Positions 37,484-45,380 of a DNA stretch of 64,000 nucleotides are shown piece by piece. The position numbers and the translations under genes were made by a program. The notes under the pieces are model-generated. The model searched no databases. It was not told the DNA's origin and was given only the letters and a program-made list of their open reading frames with translations. Position 1 is the first letter of the stretch. Each line of letters opens with the position of its first letter. Origin of the DNA: Roseovarius tolerans (GTDB lineage: Bacteria; Pseudomonadota; Alphaproteobacteria; Rhodobacterales; Rhodobacteraceae); the NCBI RefSeq assembly GCF_900109855.1, contig NZ_FOBO01000016.1:1-64000 (forward strand), read 5' to 3'.

Positions 37484-37513
37484 AAGGCGTCCCCATCCGG
37501 GGGCGCCTTTTTT
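37484..37513 (+). terminator. Rho-independent terminator of glnBA
   Basis: An AAGGCGTCCCC arm and a GGGGGCGCCTT arm with a 4-base loop are followed by a run of Ts, 40 bases after the glnA stop. Confidence 0.9.
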
Positions 37514-37652
37514 CAGTTCGGTGCCATCGTTGCCGTTCAGGAACCAAAACCACCAAAAAGTAAGGATTGCCCCAATGTATCCTCATTTGAAACAAACTGG
37601 TTCCGTTTTCTTGGGTCAACTTATGAGTGTGAAAACACGAATGGACCCGACC

Positions 37653-38498
37653 ATGACCCATACCACTCACAAGGTTACGGCAGGGCTAGTATTTCTCGGT
37701 ATGAGAGCACTCGACATCACTGCGATCACCAAGCGGATCGCGCACACGCTGGACCAAATCGGCGTGGAATTGACCGCGCAGCGATGTCTTTCAGAAGAGG
37801 CGGCAGTCTTGCGAACGCGCGACTTCGACCTGCGCGTCACGATCGAACGCAAGCGGCATATCCCGAAACTGGATTTGCCGGCGGATCACTATATCGGCCT
37901 GACGCTGATGCGCGAAGACGGCCCGCTCTGGACCGATCCGGAAGCATCGCAGACGGTCTTGGCGCAGACACTTGCGGCCCTGCATGTGCCACTTGCACCC
38001 GACTTCGTGCAATGGACAGAGCCGGACGCGCTGTTGACACGGGCCGAATTCCGCGCCGCCATCAGCCCGCCACAGGACGCGGAAACACGGCGCGCTCGCA
38101 GGCGCCCCGGACGAGAGCGCCTGCCGGATGTCGAAACCGCCTATTCCGGGCTACAACACAGCATTCCCGGTGCGGGAGATTACAGCGAAGCGGATGAAGC
38201 GCGCCTGCGCGCACTGCACGCAGCGTTCTGCGACCCGGAGCCCGAAGAGGTCGACGATCCCGGTGAAGGGATTCGCGAGCCAACGGCACCATTGCGACTG
38301 AGCGTCTGGATGATGACGATCACGCTTGGGCTCTTTGCCCTGCCGGTGGCCGCAGCCCTGACAGTGTTCAACCTCTTGCGCGGAGAGAACCTTCGGCTTG
38401 CCTCGCATACCGCCGCCCTCACCGGCATGTTCATGGCCCTTCAGGCACATGGCGCAGTGGCAGAGGTTCTAGAGATCGTGCAGGGCATCGGAACATGA
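37653..38498 (+). CDS. Unknown protein with C-terminal membrane segment (paralogue 1)
   Basis: About 281 residues. An N-terminal globular domain (ALDITAITKRIAHTLDQIG; FDLRVTIERKRHIPKLDLP) is followed by a charged Arg/Glu linker and one C-terminal hydrophobic segment (LRLSVWMMTITLGLFALPVA), then LLRGENLRL. The same layout and a similar C-terminus occur in the protein at 39507-40166, so the two are paralogues flanking a lytic transglycosylase. No known family is recognised. Starts at 37641, 37653 or 37701 are possible and none has a good ribosome site. Its stop overlaps an ATG upstream of the next gene. Confidence 0.6.
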   Translation: MTHTTHKVTAGLVFLGMRALDITAITKRIAHTLDQIGVELTAQRCLSEEAAVLRTRDFDLRVTIERKRHIPKLDLPADHYIGLTLMREDGPLWTDPEASQTVLAQTLAALHVPLAPDFVQWTEPDALLTRAEFRAAISPPQDAETRRARRRPGRERLPDVETAYSGLQHSIPGAGDYSEADEARLRALHAAFCDPEPEEVDDPGEGIREPTAPLRLSVWMMTITLGLFALPVAAALTVFNLLRGENLRLASHTAALTGMFMALQAHGAVAEVLEIVQGIGT

Positions 38499-38584
38499 CC
38501 CATCCAGGGGCCTCATGCCGCTTTGTGATGTGCCACGGGCGCGGTATGCTGCACCCCGAACACAGTCTGTTTGGGAGAATTCGG

Positions 38585-39406
38585 ATGCTGAAGACCGCTA
38601 TGATCCGCCGCGTCGTTCAGGGCCTCGGGCTCGGGTTTTGCCTGATGGGGGGATCGACCGCACTGGCCGCCCCCTGCGGCAATACAGGCCAGGGCTTCGA
38701 GAACTGGAAGGCAGCGTTCGCCCGTGAGGCCGCCGCCGAGGGCGTGGGGCCGCGCGGGCTGGAGGCGTTGCAGGGCGCGCGCTACGCAACCCGTACCATC
38801 GCGGCGGATCGCAATCAGAAAAGCTTTCGCTATAGCCTGGAGAAGTTCATGCAGGTGCGCGGGGCCGACACCATCGTGGCGCAGGGCCGCAAGCGGCGCG
38901 CCCGCGACGCGGCCTTCTATGATGCGCTCGAGCGGCAATATGGCGTGCCCTCCGGGGTTCTCATCGCGATTCACGGCATGGAGACTGGTTTTGGGGGCTT
39001 CATGGGCGACACCTCGGTGGTCTCGGCTATCGTCACGCTGACCTATGATTGCCGCCGCTCTGACTTTTTTCGTCCGCATGCCATCGGCGCGCTCAAGCTG
39101 GTGGATCGCGGGTCGATCACGGGCCAGACAAAGGGCGCGCGACATGGCGAGTTGGGCCACACGCAATTCCTGCCCGGCAATGCATTGGCTTTCGGCGTCG
39201 ATGGCAATGGCGACAGGCGTGTCGATCTCTACAACCTGACCGATGCCATGGCCTCCACCGCGTACTTCCTGCGGCAGAAGGGATGGCGCCCCGGTGCGGG
39301 ATACCGTCAGGGCGAGCCCAACTTCGCAGTCATCGAGCAATGGAATGCGGCCACCGTCTACCAGCAGGCCATCGCCCTGATGGCGGCGCGGATCGACGGG
39401 GGCTGA
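38585..39406 (+). CDS. Lytic murein transglycosylase, MltB/SLT_2 type
   Basis: A 273-residue secreted enzyme that cuts the MurNAc-GlcNAc bond and leaves anhydro-muropeptides. A signal peptide (MLKTAMIRRVVQGLGLGFCL ... ALAAPC) is followed by the SLT_2 domain. The catalytic Glu lies in IHGMETGFGGFMGD, with ELGHTQFLPGNAL and DLYNLTDAMASTAYFL as further marks. GGGAG lies 6 bases from ATG 38585. It lies between two related unknown genes. Peptidoglycan-binding extensions are absent. Confidence 0.87.
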   Translation: MLKTAMIRRVVQGLGLGFCLMGGSTALAAPCGNTGQGFENWKAAFAREAAAEGVGPRGLEALQGARYATRTIAADRNQKSFRYSLEKFMQVRGADTIVAQGRKRRARDAAFYDALERQYGVPSGVLIAIHGMETGFGGFMGDTSVVSAIVTLTYDCRRSDFFRPHAIGALKLVDRGSITGQTKGARHGELGHTQFLPGNALAFGVDGNGDRRVDLYNLTDAMASTAYFLRQKGWRPGAGYRQGEPNFAVIEQWNAATVYQQAIALMAARIDGG

Positions 39407-39506
39407 TCCCCACAACACAGGTCGGGCATGTATGTGCGCCCGGCCACTGGTTTCAGAGTGCCAAATACGTGCGGTTTAAAAGACCCAACGATAATCGAGG
39501 CATGAC

Positions 39507-40166
39507 ATGAACAAGCAGAACTTCGGCGAAATCGCCGCCTTGGAATATCACCATCCACCCGAGATGGAGTTCCCGGATATCGTCGAGGAATTCGACATCG
39601 CCTCGCATGCATTGGCGACGCAGGTGCGCCGTTTGACATGGGATGGCGAGGATGTGGCGATCATCGACCGCGAATCCGTGCGCATCGCCCTTGGCTGGTT
39701 GCCACCGGAACGCGCGCAGCGCCCGCATTATCTGGTGATCGCCGTCGGCCCGCCGGGGCGCAGGGCCCGCGCCACGCTTGATCCCTCAGCCTATGAGATG
39801 CTGTTGCGCCGGGCGGTCGAGCGGGTACGCGATTACCTGCCCTATGACGCAGAGCTGACCGGCCCTGCCGCACAACCGATCGGCTCGGCCCTGCTGGACA
39901 GGACTTTCGAACTGTTATCGGCGACCGCACCCAAGACCGCGAAGGCCAGCACCCGCAAGAAACCCCGCCAACCGAAAGGAGAAGACTGGTCCGACGGGGC
40001 AATGGATGCTAACGAGGCGCGCAGACATCCGCCACAGGCCTCTGTGCCCATGCGACTGACAATCATCACCTTCGGTTTGACGCTTTTCATCCATGCGCCG
40101 CCAGTAGGGGCCGCGCTGCTGACATACACCACGCTGCGCGAGGCGCAGCCGCTGCTGCTTGGCTAG
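39507..40166 (+). CDS. Unknown protein with C-terminal membrane segment (paralogue 2)
   Basis: A 219-residue protein. The N-terminal part (EEFDIASHALATQVRRLTW; SVRIALGWLPPERAQRP) looks like the first domain of the 37653-38498 protein. A Lys/Arg-rich linker (KASTRKKPRQPKGEDW) leads to the hydrophobic segment MRLTIITFGLTLFIHAPPVG and the end YTTLREAQPLLL. Both paralogues would place the globular part in the cytoplasm or lie peripheral to the membrane. GAGG precedes the ATG. Function unknown. Confidence 0.65.
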   Translation: MNKQNFGEIAALEYHHPPEMEFPDIVEEFDIASHALATQVRRLTWDGEDVAIIDRESVRIALGWLPPERAQRPHYLVIAVGPPGRRARATLDPSAYEMLLRRAVERVRDYLPYDAELTGPAAQPIGSALLDRTFELLSATAPKTAKASTRKKPRQPKGEDWSDGAMDANEARRHPPQASVPMRLTIITFGLTLFIHAPPVGAALLTYTTLREAQPLLLG

Positions 40167-40254
40167 ACGGGCGCGGTTGCGCAACCGACATTGAACTGTC
40201 GCAACCAGCGGATATGCTACTAGGCGAATTCTTCACAGACCGCCGAGGGTCCGC

Positions 40255-41214
40255 ATGCTCAAAGCCGCGCTACTCGCCGCTGCCGTTTTCGCCCTTCCGC
40301 ACATGGCGGCCGCGCAGCCTTTCGATCTGGTCATCCTCGGCGACATGCCCTATGGCCCGCCCGAGGCCAGCTACCCGCCTTTTGAGGCGCTTATTGAACG
40401 GATCAACGAAACCACACCCGATCTCGTTATCCATGTGGGCGACACCAAGTCCGGCGGTAGCCCCTGCACCAACGCAGTACTGGCAGAACAACTCGATTAC
40501 ATGCAGCGGATTACCGCGCCCGTACTCTACACACCCGGCGACAATGAATGGACCGATTGTCATAGTGCGCGGGCCGGTGGCTTCGATCCGCGCGAACGCC
40601 TCGCCCATATCCGCAGCACCTATTTTGCCACACCCGGCCAGAGCCTGGGTTCCCGCCCGTTGCCCGTCGATAGCCAAGCCGAGGCCGGCTATCCCGAGAA
40701 CGCCCGCCTGATGCTGCAGGGCGCGATGGTGGTGACCGCGCATATTGTCGGCTCCAATAACGGGTTTGAACCCCATGACGCGGAAACAGCACTTGAGGCG
40801 CTTGCCCGGGATGCCGCCAACCGAGCATGGCTGACCTCCGCCTTTGCCGCCGCGCAAGAGGCCGGGGCGGGAGCCTTCATTCTCGCCATTCACGGAGACA
40901 TGTTCGAATTCGGCTTTGGCCCGCCATGGAATGCCGAGGCCTTTCTGCGTCATTCCGGTTTCGCCCGTTTTGCGGAACTGCTCATTGAGGAGGCCAACCG
41001 CTTCGCTCGTCCGGTCCTGCTGACCTATGGCGACAGCCACCGGTTCCGGATGTTTCGACCCTTTCCCAAAAGGGCGCCGGGGATCATGGCGCTGGAGACC
41101 TTCGGGGCCGCGCATATGCATGCGGTCGCGGTCACGGTCGATGCATCCGCGCCCTATCCGTTCAGCGTGCGACCCTTGTTGAACCCGGCGCAACCCTTGG
41201 GGTCACCCGAATGA
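40255..41214 (+). CDS. Exported calcineurin-like metallophosphoesterase
   Basis: A 319-residue protein. The N-terminal signal (MLKAALLAAAVFALPHMAAA) ends at AQPFD. Metal-site motifs of the metallophosphoesterase fold follow: VILGDMPYG, VIHVGDTKSGG, TPGDNEWTDC and a late LLTYGDSHRF. GDNE is the canonical second-metal motif; the final GHxH is replaced by GDSHRF. The likely place is the periplasm. Substrate unknown. It faces the DUF3445 gene end to end. Confidence 0.82.
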   Translation: MLKAALLAAAVFALPHMAAAQPFDLVILGDMPYGPPEASYPPFEALIERINETTPDLVIHVGDTKSGGSPCTNAVLAEQLDYMQRITAPVLYTPGDNEWTDCHSARAGGFDPRERLAHIRSTYFATPGQSLGSRPLPVDSQAEAGYPENARLMLQGAMVVTAHIVGSNNGFEPHDAETALEALARDAANRAWLTSAFAAAQEAGAGAFILAIHGDMFEFGFGPPWNAEAFLRHSGFARFAELLIEEANRFARPVLLTYGDSHRFRMFRPFPKRAPGIMALETFGAAHMHAVAVTVDASAPYPFSVRPLLNPAQPLGSPE

Positions 41215-41270
41215 AGCAGCCCTTCTGGCGGCCATTCATAGGCAGCATCAGGCCAACACTTGCCCCTTTT

Positions 41271-41993
41271 TCACCGCGCCAGAACGTAACTATGGATCGA
41301 GAAGACACAGGCCCGCGTCTCGGGAAGGCGCAGCACACATTGCCGCTCGGTCCGCAGATAGGGCAAGTCCGCGGTCTCGCTCGGCTGCACGCGAGAGCGC
41401 GGTTGGTGTAGCACCGCATCAGCATAGTTGAGCGCGTTGAACCGCCAGAGCGGGCGGCCTGGCTGCACGCCGTCAAAAAGCCGCTGCACCCGCCGCGCGA
41501 TGCCGTCGTCATATTCGGGTACCGGCACATGAATCCCGGTCAGGGGGCGGCCGATCTTTTCAGCCAGCCGCCAGCTTGCCGGAAAACACAGCACCGCCGC
41601 GCTCAGAACATGCTCATCGCCACGCTTTTCCAGCAGGCACAGATCCTCCTGCACCAGATGCCCCAGCGTGCCCATCGGATCATCGCGGTCGATGGGCACG
41701 GTCACACCATCGGGCCGCCGCACCTCTTTTGCGGAAATGACGTAGCCCACAGCATTCTCTGCCAGCCAATCCAGCACATATTGCAAAAGCTCGGCCGTCG
41801 CAGGCCACGCCCCGTCGGTCACGGCCAGTACATCATCGCGCCGCTCCGACAATAACCGCGCACGTTCGGCCATTTGCGCGCCGAATGCCTCGTCCACCAA
41901 CAGCCACTCCGCCATATCAAGCGGCGCGATCCCCGGCAGCGGGCGCTTGGCCTCCACGTCATAGGGCAGGCGTTTCTGCAATATCTCCGTCAT
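41271..41993 (-). CDS. DUF3445 (haem-dependent oxidative N-demethylase-like) protein
   Basis: A 240-residue protein of DUF3445. LPYDVEAKRPLPGIAPLDMAEWLLVDEAF, LVQEDLCLLEK, AAVLCFPASWRLAEKIGRPLTGIHVPVPEY and the closing LRLPETRACVFSIHSYV are family signatures. Some members are haem-dependent oxidative N-demethylases; the substrate here is unknown. ATG 41993 overlaps the stop of the upstream DUF6314 gene by ATGA, so the pair is coupled. Confidence 0.88.
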   Translation of the reverse strand: MTEILQKRLPYDVEAKRPLPGIAPLDMAEWLLVDEAFGAQMAERARLLSERRDDVLAVTDGAWPATAELLQYVLDWLAENAVGYVISAKEVRRPDGVTVPIDRDDPMGTLGHLVQEDLCLLEKRGDEHVLSAAVLCFPASWRLAEKIGRPLTGIHVPVPEYDDGIARRVQRLFDGVQPGRPLWRFNALNYADAVLHQPRSRVQPSETADLPYLRTERQCVLRLPETRACVFSIHSYVLAR

Positions 41994-42397
41994 TCTGCCT
42001 CCGATCTGTAGCGTGTCACCATGCGGTAATCCTTGCGCGGGCCGTGCACCCGCCATGTCACGGTGAACTCCGGCCAATTGCCAAAATCATAGAAGCCATC
42101 ATACTGATCCGGGTCGCACCAATGCGCAGTCTCGCCGCCCTCGGGTGGCACATGATGGAAAAACCTCCCATCCTCGAAAGTCACCGCCAGATCGCTGCCC
42201 CAATGATACCGCCGCTCCACCTGCATCGGCGCATGGCCCTCGATCCGCATCTCGCCGGTCTCGGTATAGGCCAGCCCCGCGTCATCAGACATCCAGAGCG
42301 CGCGCCCCGTAACGGTGGCCCTGCGCCCATCTGCCTCGACCACTTCGCGGGTGAAACCCCACGCCCCCTCGAAATCCTGCAATCGCCTTGGCCGCAT
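41990..42397 (-). CDS. DUF6314 family protein
   Basis: A 135-residue lipocalin-like beta-rich protein. LQDFEGAWGFTREV, the RRYHW segment, FFHHVPPE and WCDPDQYDGFYDFGNWPEFTVTWRVHGPRKDYRMVTRY are typical of DUF6314, common in Rhodobacterales. Function unknown. It is coupled by ATGA with the DUF3445 gene and divergent from purB across an 88-base spacer. Confidence 0.8.
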   Translation of the reverse strand: MRPRRLQDFEGAWGFTREVVEADGRRATVTGRALWMSDDAGLAYTETGEMRIEGHAPMQVERRYHWGSDLAVTFEDGRFFHHVPPEGGETAHWCDPDQYDGFYDFGNWPEFTVTWRVHGPRKDYRMVTRYRSEAE

Positions 42398-42485
42398 GCG
42401 CCGCTTGCCCCCGCCTTGCCGTGCTGTCCCTTAGCCACTACAAGCGCGCTCAACCGCTTTCCATACCAATCTGCAAGGACCGCCG

Positions 42486-43793
42486 ATGATTCCCCGCTAT
42501 TCCCGCCCCGATATGGTCGCCATCTGGGAGCCCGCCACCAAATTCCGCATCTGGTACGAGATCGAGGCGCATGCCTGCGACGCCATGGCCGATCTGGGCG
42601 TGATCCCGCGCGAGAACGCCGAAGCCGTCTGGAAAGCCAAGGCTGTGGAGTTCGACGTTGCCCGCATCGACGAGATCGAGGCCGAGACCAAGCATGACGT
42701 GATCGCCTTTCTCACTCACCTGGCCGAGCATGTGGGCAGCGACGAGGCCCGGTTCGTGCATCAGGGCATGACCTCGTCGGACGTGCTCGACACCTGTTTC
42801 AACATTCAGCTGACGCGGGCCGCCGATATCCTGATCGCGGATATGGAGGGATTGCTCGCGGCATTGAAACGCCGCGCGTTCGAGCACAAGGACACAATCC
42901 GCATCGGGCGCAGCCACGGCATCCATGCCGAGCCGACCACGATGGGGCTGACCTTCGCGCGCTTCTACGCCGAGATGGACCGCAACCTCACCCGCCTGCG
43001 CACCGCGCGCGACGAGATCGCGACCGGGGCCATCTCGGGCGCCGTGGGCACTTTCGCCAATGTCGATCCGCGGGTTGAGGAACATGTCTGCGCGCAGCTT
43101 GGCCTCGCGCCCGAACCGATCAGCACGCAGGTCATCCCGCGCGACCGCCACGCGGCCTTTTTCGCCGCGCTTGGCGTCGTGGCCAGCAGCATCGAGAACG
43201 TCGCCACCGAAATCCGCCACATGCAGCGCACCGAGGTGCTGGAGGCGGCAGAATTCTTCTCGATGGGGCAAAAGGGCTCGTCGGCGATGCCGCACAAGAA
43301 GAACCCGGTGCTGACCGAGAACCTGACGGGGCTTGCCCGCCTCGTGCGCATGACTGTGGTGCCCGCAATGGAAAACGTGGCGCTTTGGCACGAGCGCGAC
43401 ATCTCGCATTCCTCGGTCGAGCGCAATATCGGCCCCGATGCCACGATCACCCTCGATTTCGCCCTCGCGCGGCTGACCAATGTCATCGACAAGCTGATCG
43501 TCTATCCCGACAACATGCTGGCCAACATGAACAAATTCCCCGGACTCGTAATGAGCCAACGGGTGCTTCTGGCCCTTACGCAGGCCGGTGTCAGCCGCGA
43601 GGACGCCTACCGCCTCGTACAGCGCAACGCGCTCAAGGTCTGGGAGACGGGCTGCGACTTCAAGACCGAGTTGCTGAATGACACGGAAGTCACGGCGGCG
43701 CTGTCACCTGCGCAAATTGATGAAAAATTCGACTTGTCCTATCACACCAAGCATGTCGACACGATATTTGGCCGGGTTTTCGGGGAATCGTGA
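42486..43793 (+). CDS. purB: Adenylosuccinate lyase
   Basis: A 435-residue fumarase/aspartase-superfamily enzyme. It acts twice in purine synthesis, splitting fumarate from SAICAR and from adenylosuccinate. The signature loop is KGSSAMPHKKNPV; GRSHGIHAEPTTMGLTFA and HQGMTSSDVLDT are the other active-site regions. Length is normal. AAGGACCGCCG precedes the ATG. A small secreted gene follows. Confidence 0.96.
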   Translation: MIPRYSRPDMVAIWEPATKFRIWYEIEAHACDAMADLGVIPRENAEAVWKAKAVEFDVARIDEIEAETKHDVIAFLTHLAEHVGSDEARFVHQGMTSSDVLDTCFNIQLTRAADILIADMEGLLAALKRRAFEHKDTIRIGRSHGIHAEPTTMGLTFARFYAEMDRNLTRLRTARDEIATGAISGAVGTFANVDPRVEEHVCAQLGLAPEPISTQVIPRDRHAAFFAALGVVASSIENVATEIRHMQRTEVLEAAEFFSMGQKGSSAMPHKKNPVLTENLTGLARLVRMTVVPAMENVALWHERDISHSSVERNIGPDATITLDFALARLTNVIDKLIVYPDNMLANMNKFPGLVMSQRVLLALTQAGVSREDAYRLVQRNALKVWETGCDFKTELLNDTEVTAALSPAQIDEKFDLSYHTKHVDTIFGRVFGES

Positions 43794-43827
43794 TATAATA
43801 TGACCCTGTCCAACAGGGAGACATATC

Positions 43828-43986
43828 ATGAAGTTGAAATTCGGACTTGCCGCCCTCGCCCTCGTCGCGATGCCGTCACTGGCCATGGCGGCCTGCAGTT
43901 ACGGCAAGGAGAAGCAGGCGTTTTCCTGCGCCCAAGGCTCCATCTGGGATAGCGCGACCAATACTTGCGTGCCCACATCGAGCTGA
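43828..43986 (+). CDS. Small secreted cysteine protein
   Basis: A 52-residue protein. A signal peptide (MKLKFGLAALALVAMPSLAMA) is followed by a mature part of about 31 residues with three cysteines: ACSYGKEKQAFSCAQGSIWD, then CVPTSS. The pattern C-x(n)-SCAQGS-x-WD-x-x-TNTC resembles half of a chitin-binding type-2 or similar small disulfide fold, but one cysteine is unpaired. AGGGAG precedes the ATG. It lies between purB and a terminator. Very likely real; function unknown. Confidence 0.75.
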   Translation: MKLKFGLAALALVAMPSLAMAACSYGKEKQAFSCAQGSIWDSATNTCVPTSS

Positions 43987-43995
43987 TACAAAAAA

Positions 43996-44018
43996 GGGGC
44001 GGGATGATACCCCGCCCC
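43996..44018. terminator. Hairpin terminator between convergent genes
   Basis: A perfect 8-base GGGGCGGG / CCCGCCCC stem with a 7-base loop is flanked by As on the left, so it has a T-run for the minus strand as well. It serves the small secreted gene and the amidohydrolase. Confidence 0.8.
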
Positions 44019-44058
44019 TGCTTCATCTTTCCATAAACACGCAGCTACCTTGGCACGT

Positions 44059-45219
44059 TCAGGCTGGCATGCGCTCTTCGACAATACCCGCCCACCAGCT
44101 GCACCCGGCCGGAATGGCGTCGTCGTTGAAGTTGTAGTCGGGGTTGTGCACCATCGCCGTGTCACCATTGCCAACAAGGATATAGGCCCCGGGGCGTTCT
44201 TCCAGCATGAAGGCGAAATCCTCGCCGCCCATCACCAGCGGGGCCTCGGAACACGCGCCGCTCACCTTGGCCGCGACCGAGGCGGCAAAATCGGTCTGCT
44301 CCTCGTGATTGACCATCACCGGATAGCCTCGATGATAGGTCACCTCGGCCTGCCCGCCAAAGCCCGCCGCGACATGCTCGGAAATCGCGCGCAGGCGGCT
44401 CTCGGCCAGATCGCGCATCTCCGGGCTCATCGTGCGCACCGTGCCGCGCAAATGCACCGATTGCGGGATCACGTTGAACGCGTTCGAAGAGGTCTGGAAT
44501 GAGGTGACCGAGACCACGACCTGATCTACCGGGTCGGCATTGCGGCTGGCGATGGTCTGCAACATCGTCACCATATGCGCGGCCATCACCGTGGGGTCGA
44601 CCGTCTCCTGCGGCTTGGCGGCGTGGCCGCCCTTGCCGGTGATTTCGATATCGAACTGATCGGTCGCGGCGAAAAACGCGCCGGGACGGATGGCAAAGCT
44701 ACCCACCGGACGGCCCGGCCAATTGTGCATGCCGTAGACCTCCTGAATGCCAAAACGCTCCATCATGCCATCGTCGCACATCGCCTTGCCGCCGGCGCCG
44801 CCCTCTTCGGCGGGCTGGAAGATCACCACGACGGTGCCGTCGAAATTACGTGTCTCGGCCAGATAGCGCGCGGCACCAAGCAGCATCGCGGTATGCCCGT
44901 CATGCCCGCAGGCATGCATCGCGCCGGGGGTCTTGGAGGCATAGTCGACTCCGGTCGCCTCGTGGATGGGCAGCGCGTCCATATCGGCGCGCAGCCCGAT
45001 CACCTTGCCCGAGCCGGTCGCCTTGCCCTTGATCACCCCCACCACGCCGGTGCGCCCGATGCCGGTCACGACCTCGTCACAGCCAAACGCCCCCAGCTTT
45101 TCAGCGACCAGCGCGCTGGTGCGGTGCGTCTCATAAAGGATCTCGGGATGGGCGTGGATATCGCGTCGCCATTCGGTGATGTCGCCATGCAATTCGGCAA
45201 AACGGTTCTTGACGGGCAT
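44059..45219 (-). CDS. M20-family amidohydrolase (hippurate/IAA-amino-acid hydrolase type)
   Basis: A 386-residue metallo-amidohydrolase. Metal ligands lie in HACGHDGHTAMLLG, QPAEEGGAGGKAM and MHNWPGRP; GGEDFAFMLEERPGAY closes the catalytic domain. A dimerisation domain (ITGKGGHAAKPQETVDP) is inserted in the middle. Members split N-acyl amino acids such as hippurate; the true substrate is not readable. ATG 45219 has GGAG; codons to 45240 are unsupported. It is divergent from the helicase gene. Confidence 0.88.
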   Translation of the reverse strand: MPVKNRFAELHGDITEWRRDIHAHPEILYETHRTSALVAEKLGAFGCDEVVTGIGRTGVVGVIKGKATGSGKVIGLRADMDALPIHEATGVDYASKTPGAMHACGHDGHTAMLLGAARYLAETRNFDGTVVVIFQPAEEGGAGGKAMCDDGMMERFGIQEVYGMHNWPGRPVGSFAIRPGAFFAATDQFDIEITGKGGHAAKPQETVDPTVMAAHMVTMLQTIASRNADPVDQVVVSVTSFQTSSNAFNVIPQSVHLRGTVRTMSPEMRDLAESRLRAISEHVAAGFGGQAEVTYHRGYPVMVNHEEQTDFAASVAAKVSGACSEAPLVMGGEDFAFMLEERPGAYILVGNGDTAMVHNPDYNFNDDAIPAGCSWWAGIVEERMPA

Positions 45220-45380
45220 GCTCTGCACTCCTGTTCGCATTTCGGGATTGCCAGCAAGGTGGCGTATTCGCGCGGGGTCTACAAGGGGGGCGATTTGCGA
45301 TATACATTGGCGCGCGGCTCAGTTATGCGTCGCGGCTTGCGCCACGGGCGCACGACTCATGCTCAAGGCCCTTTTCTCTG

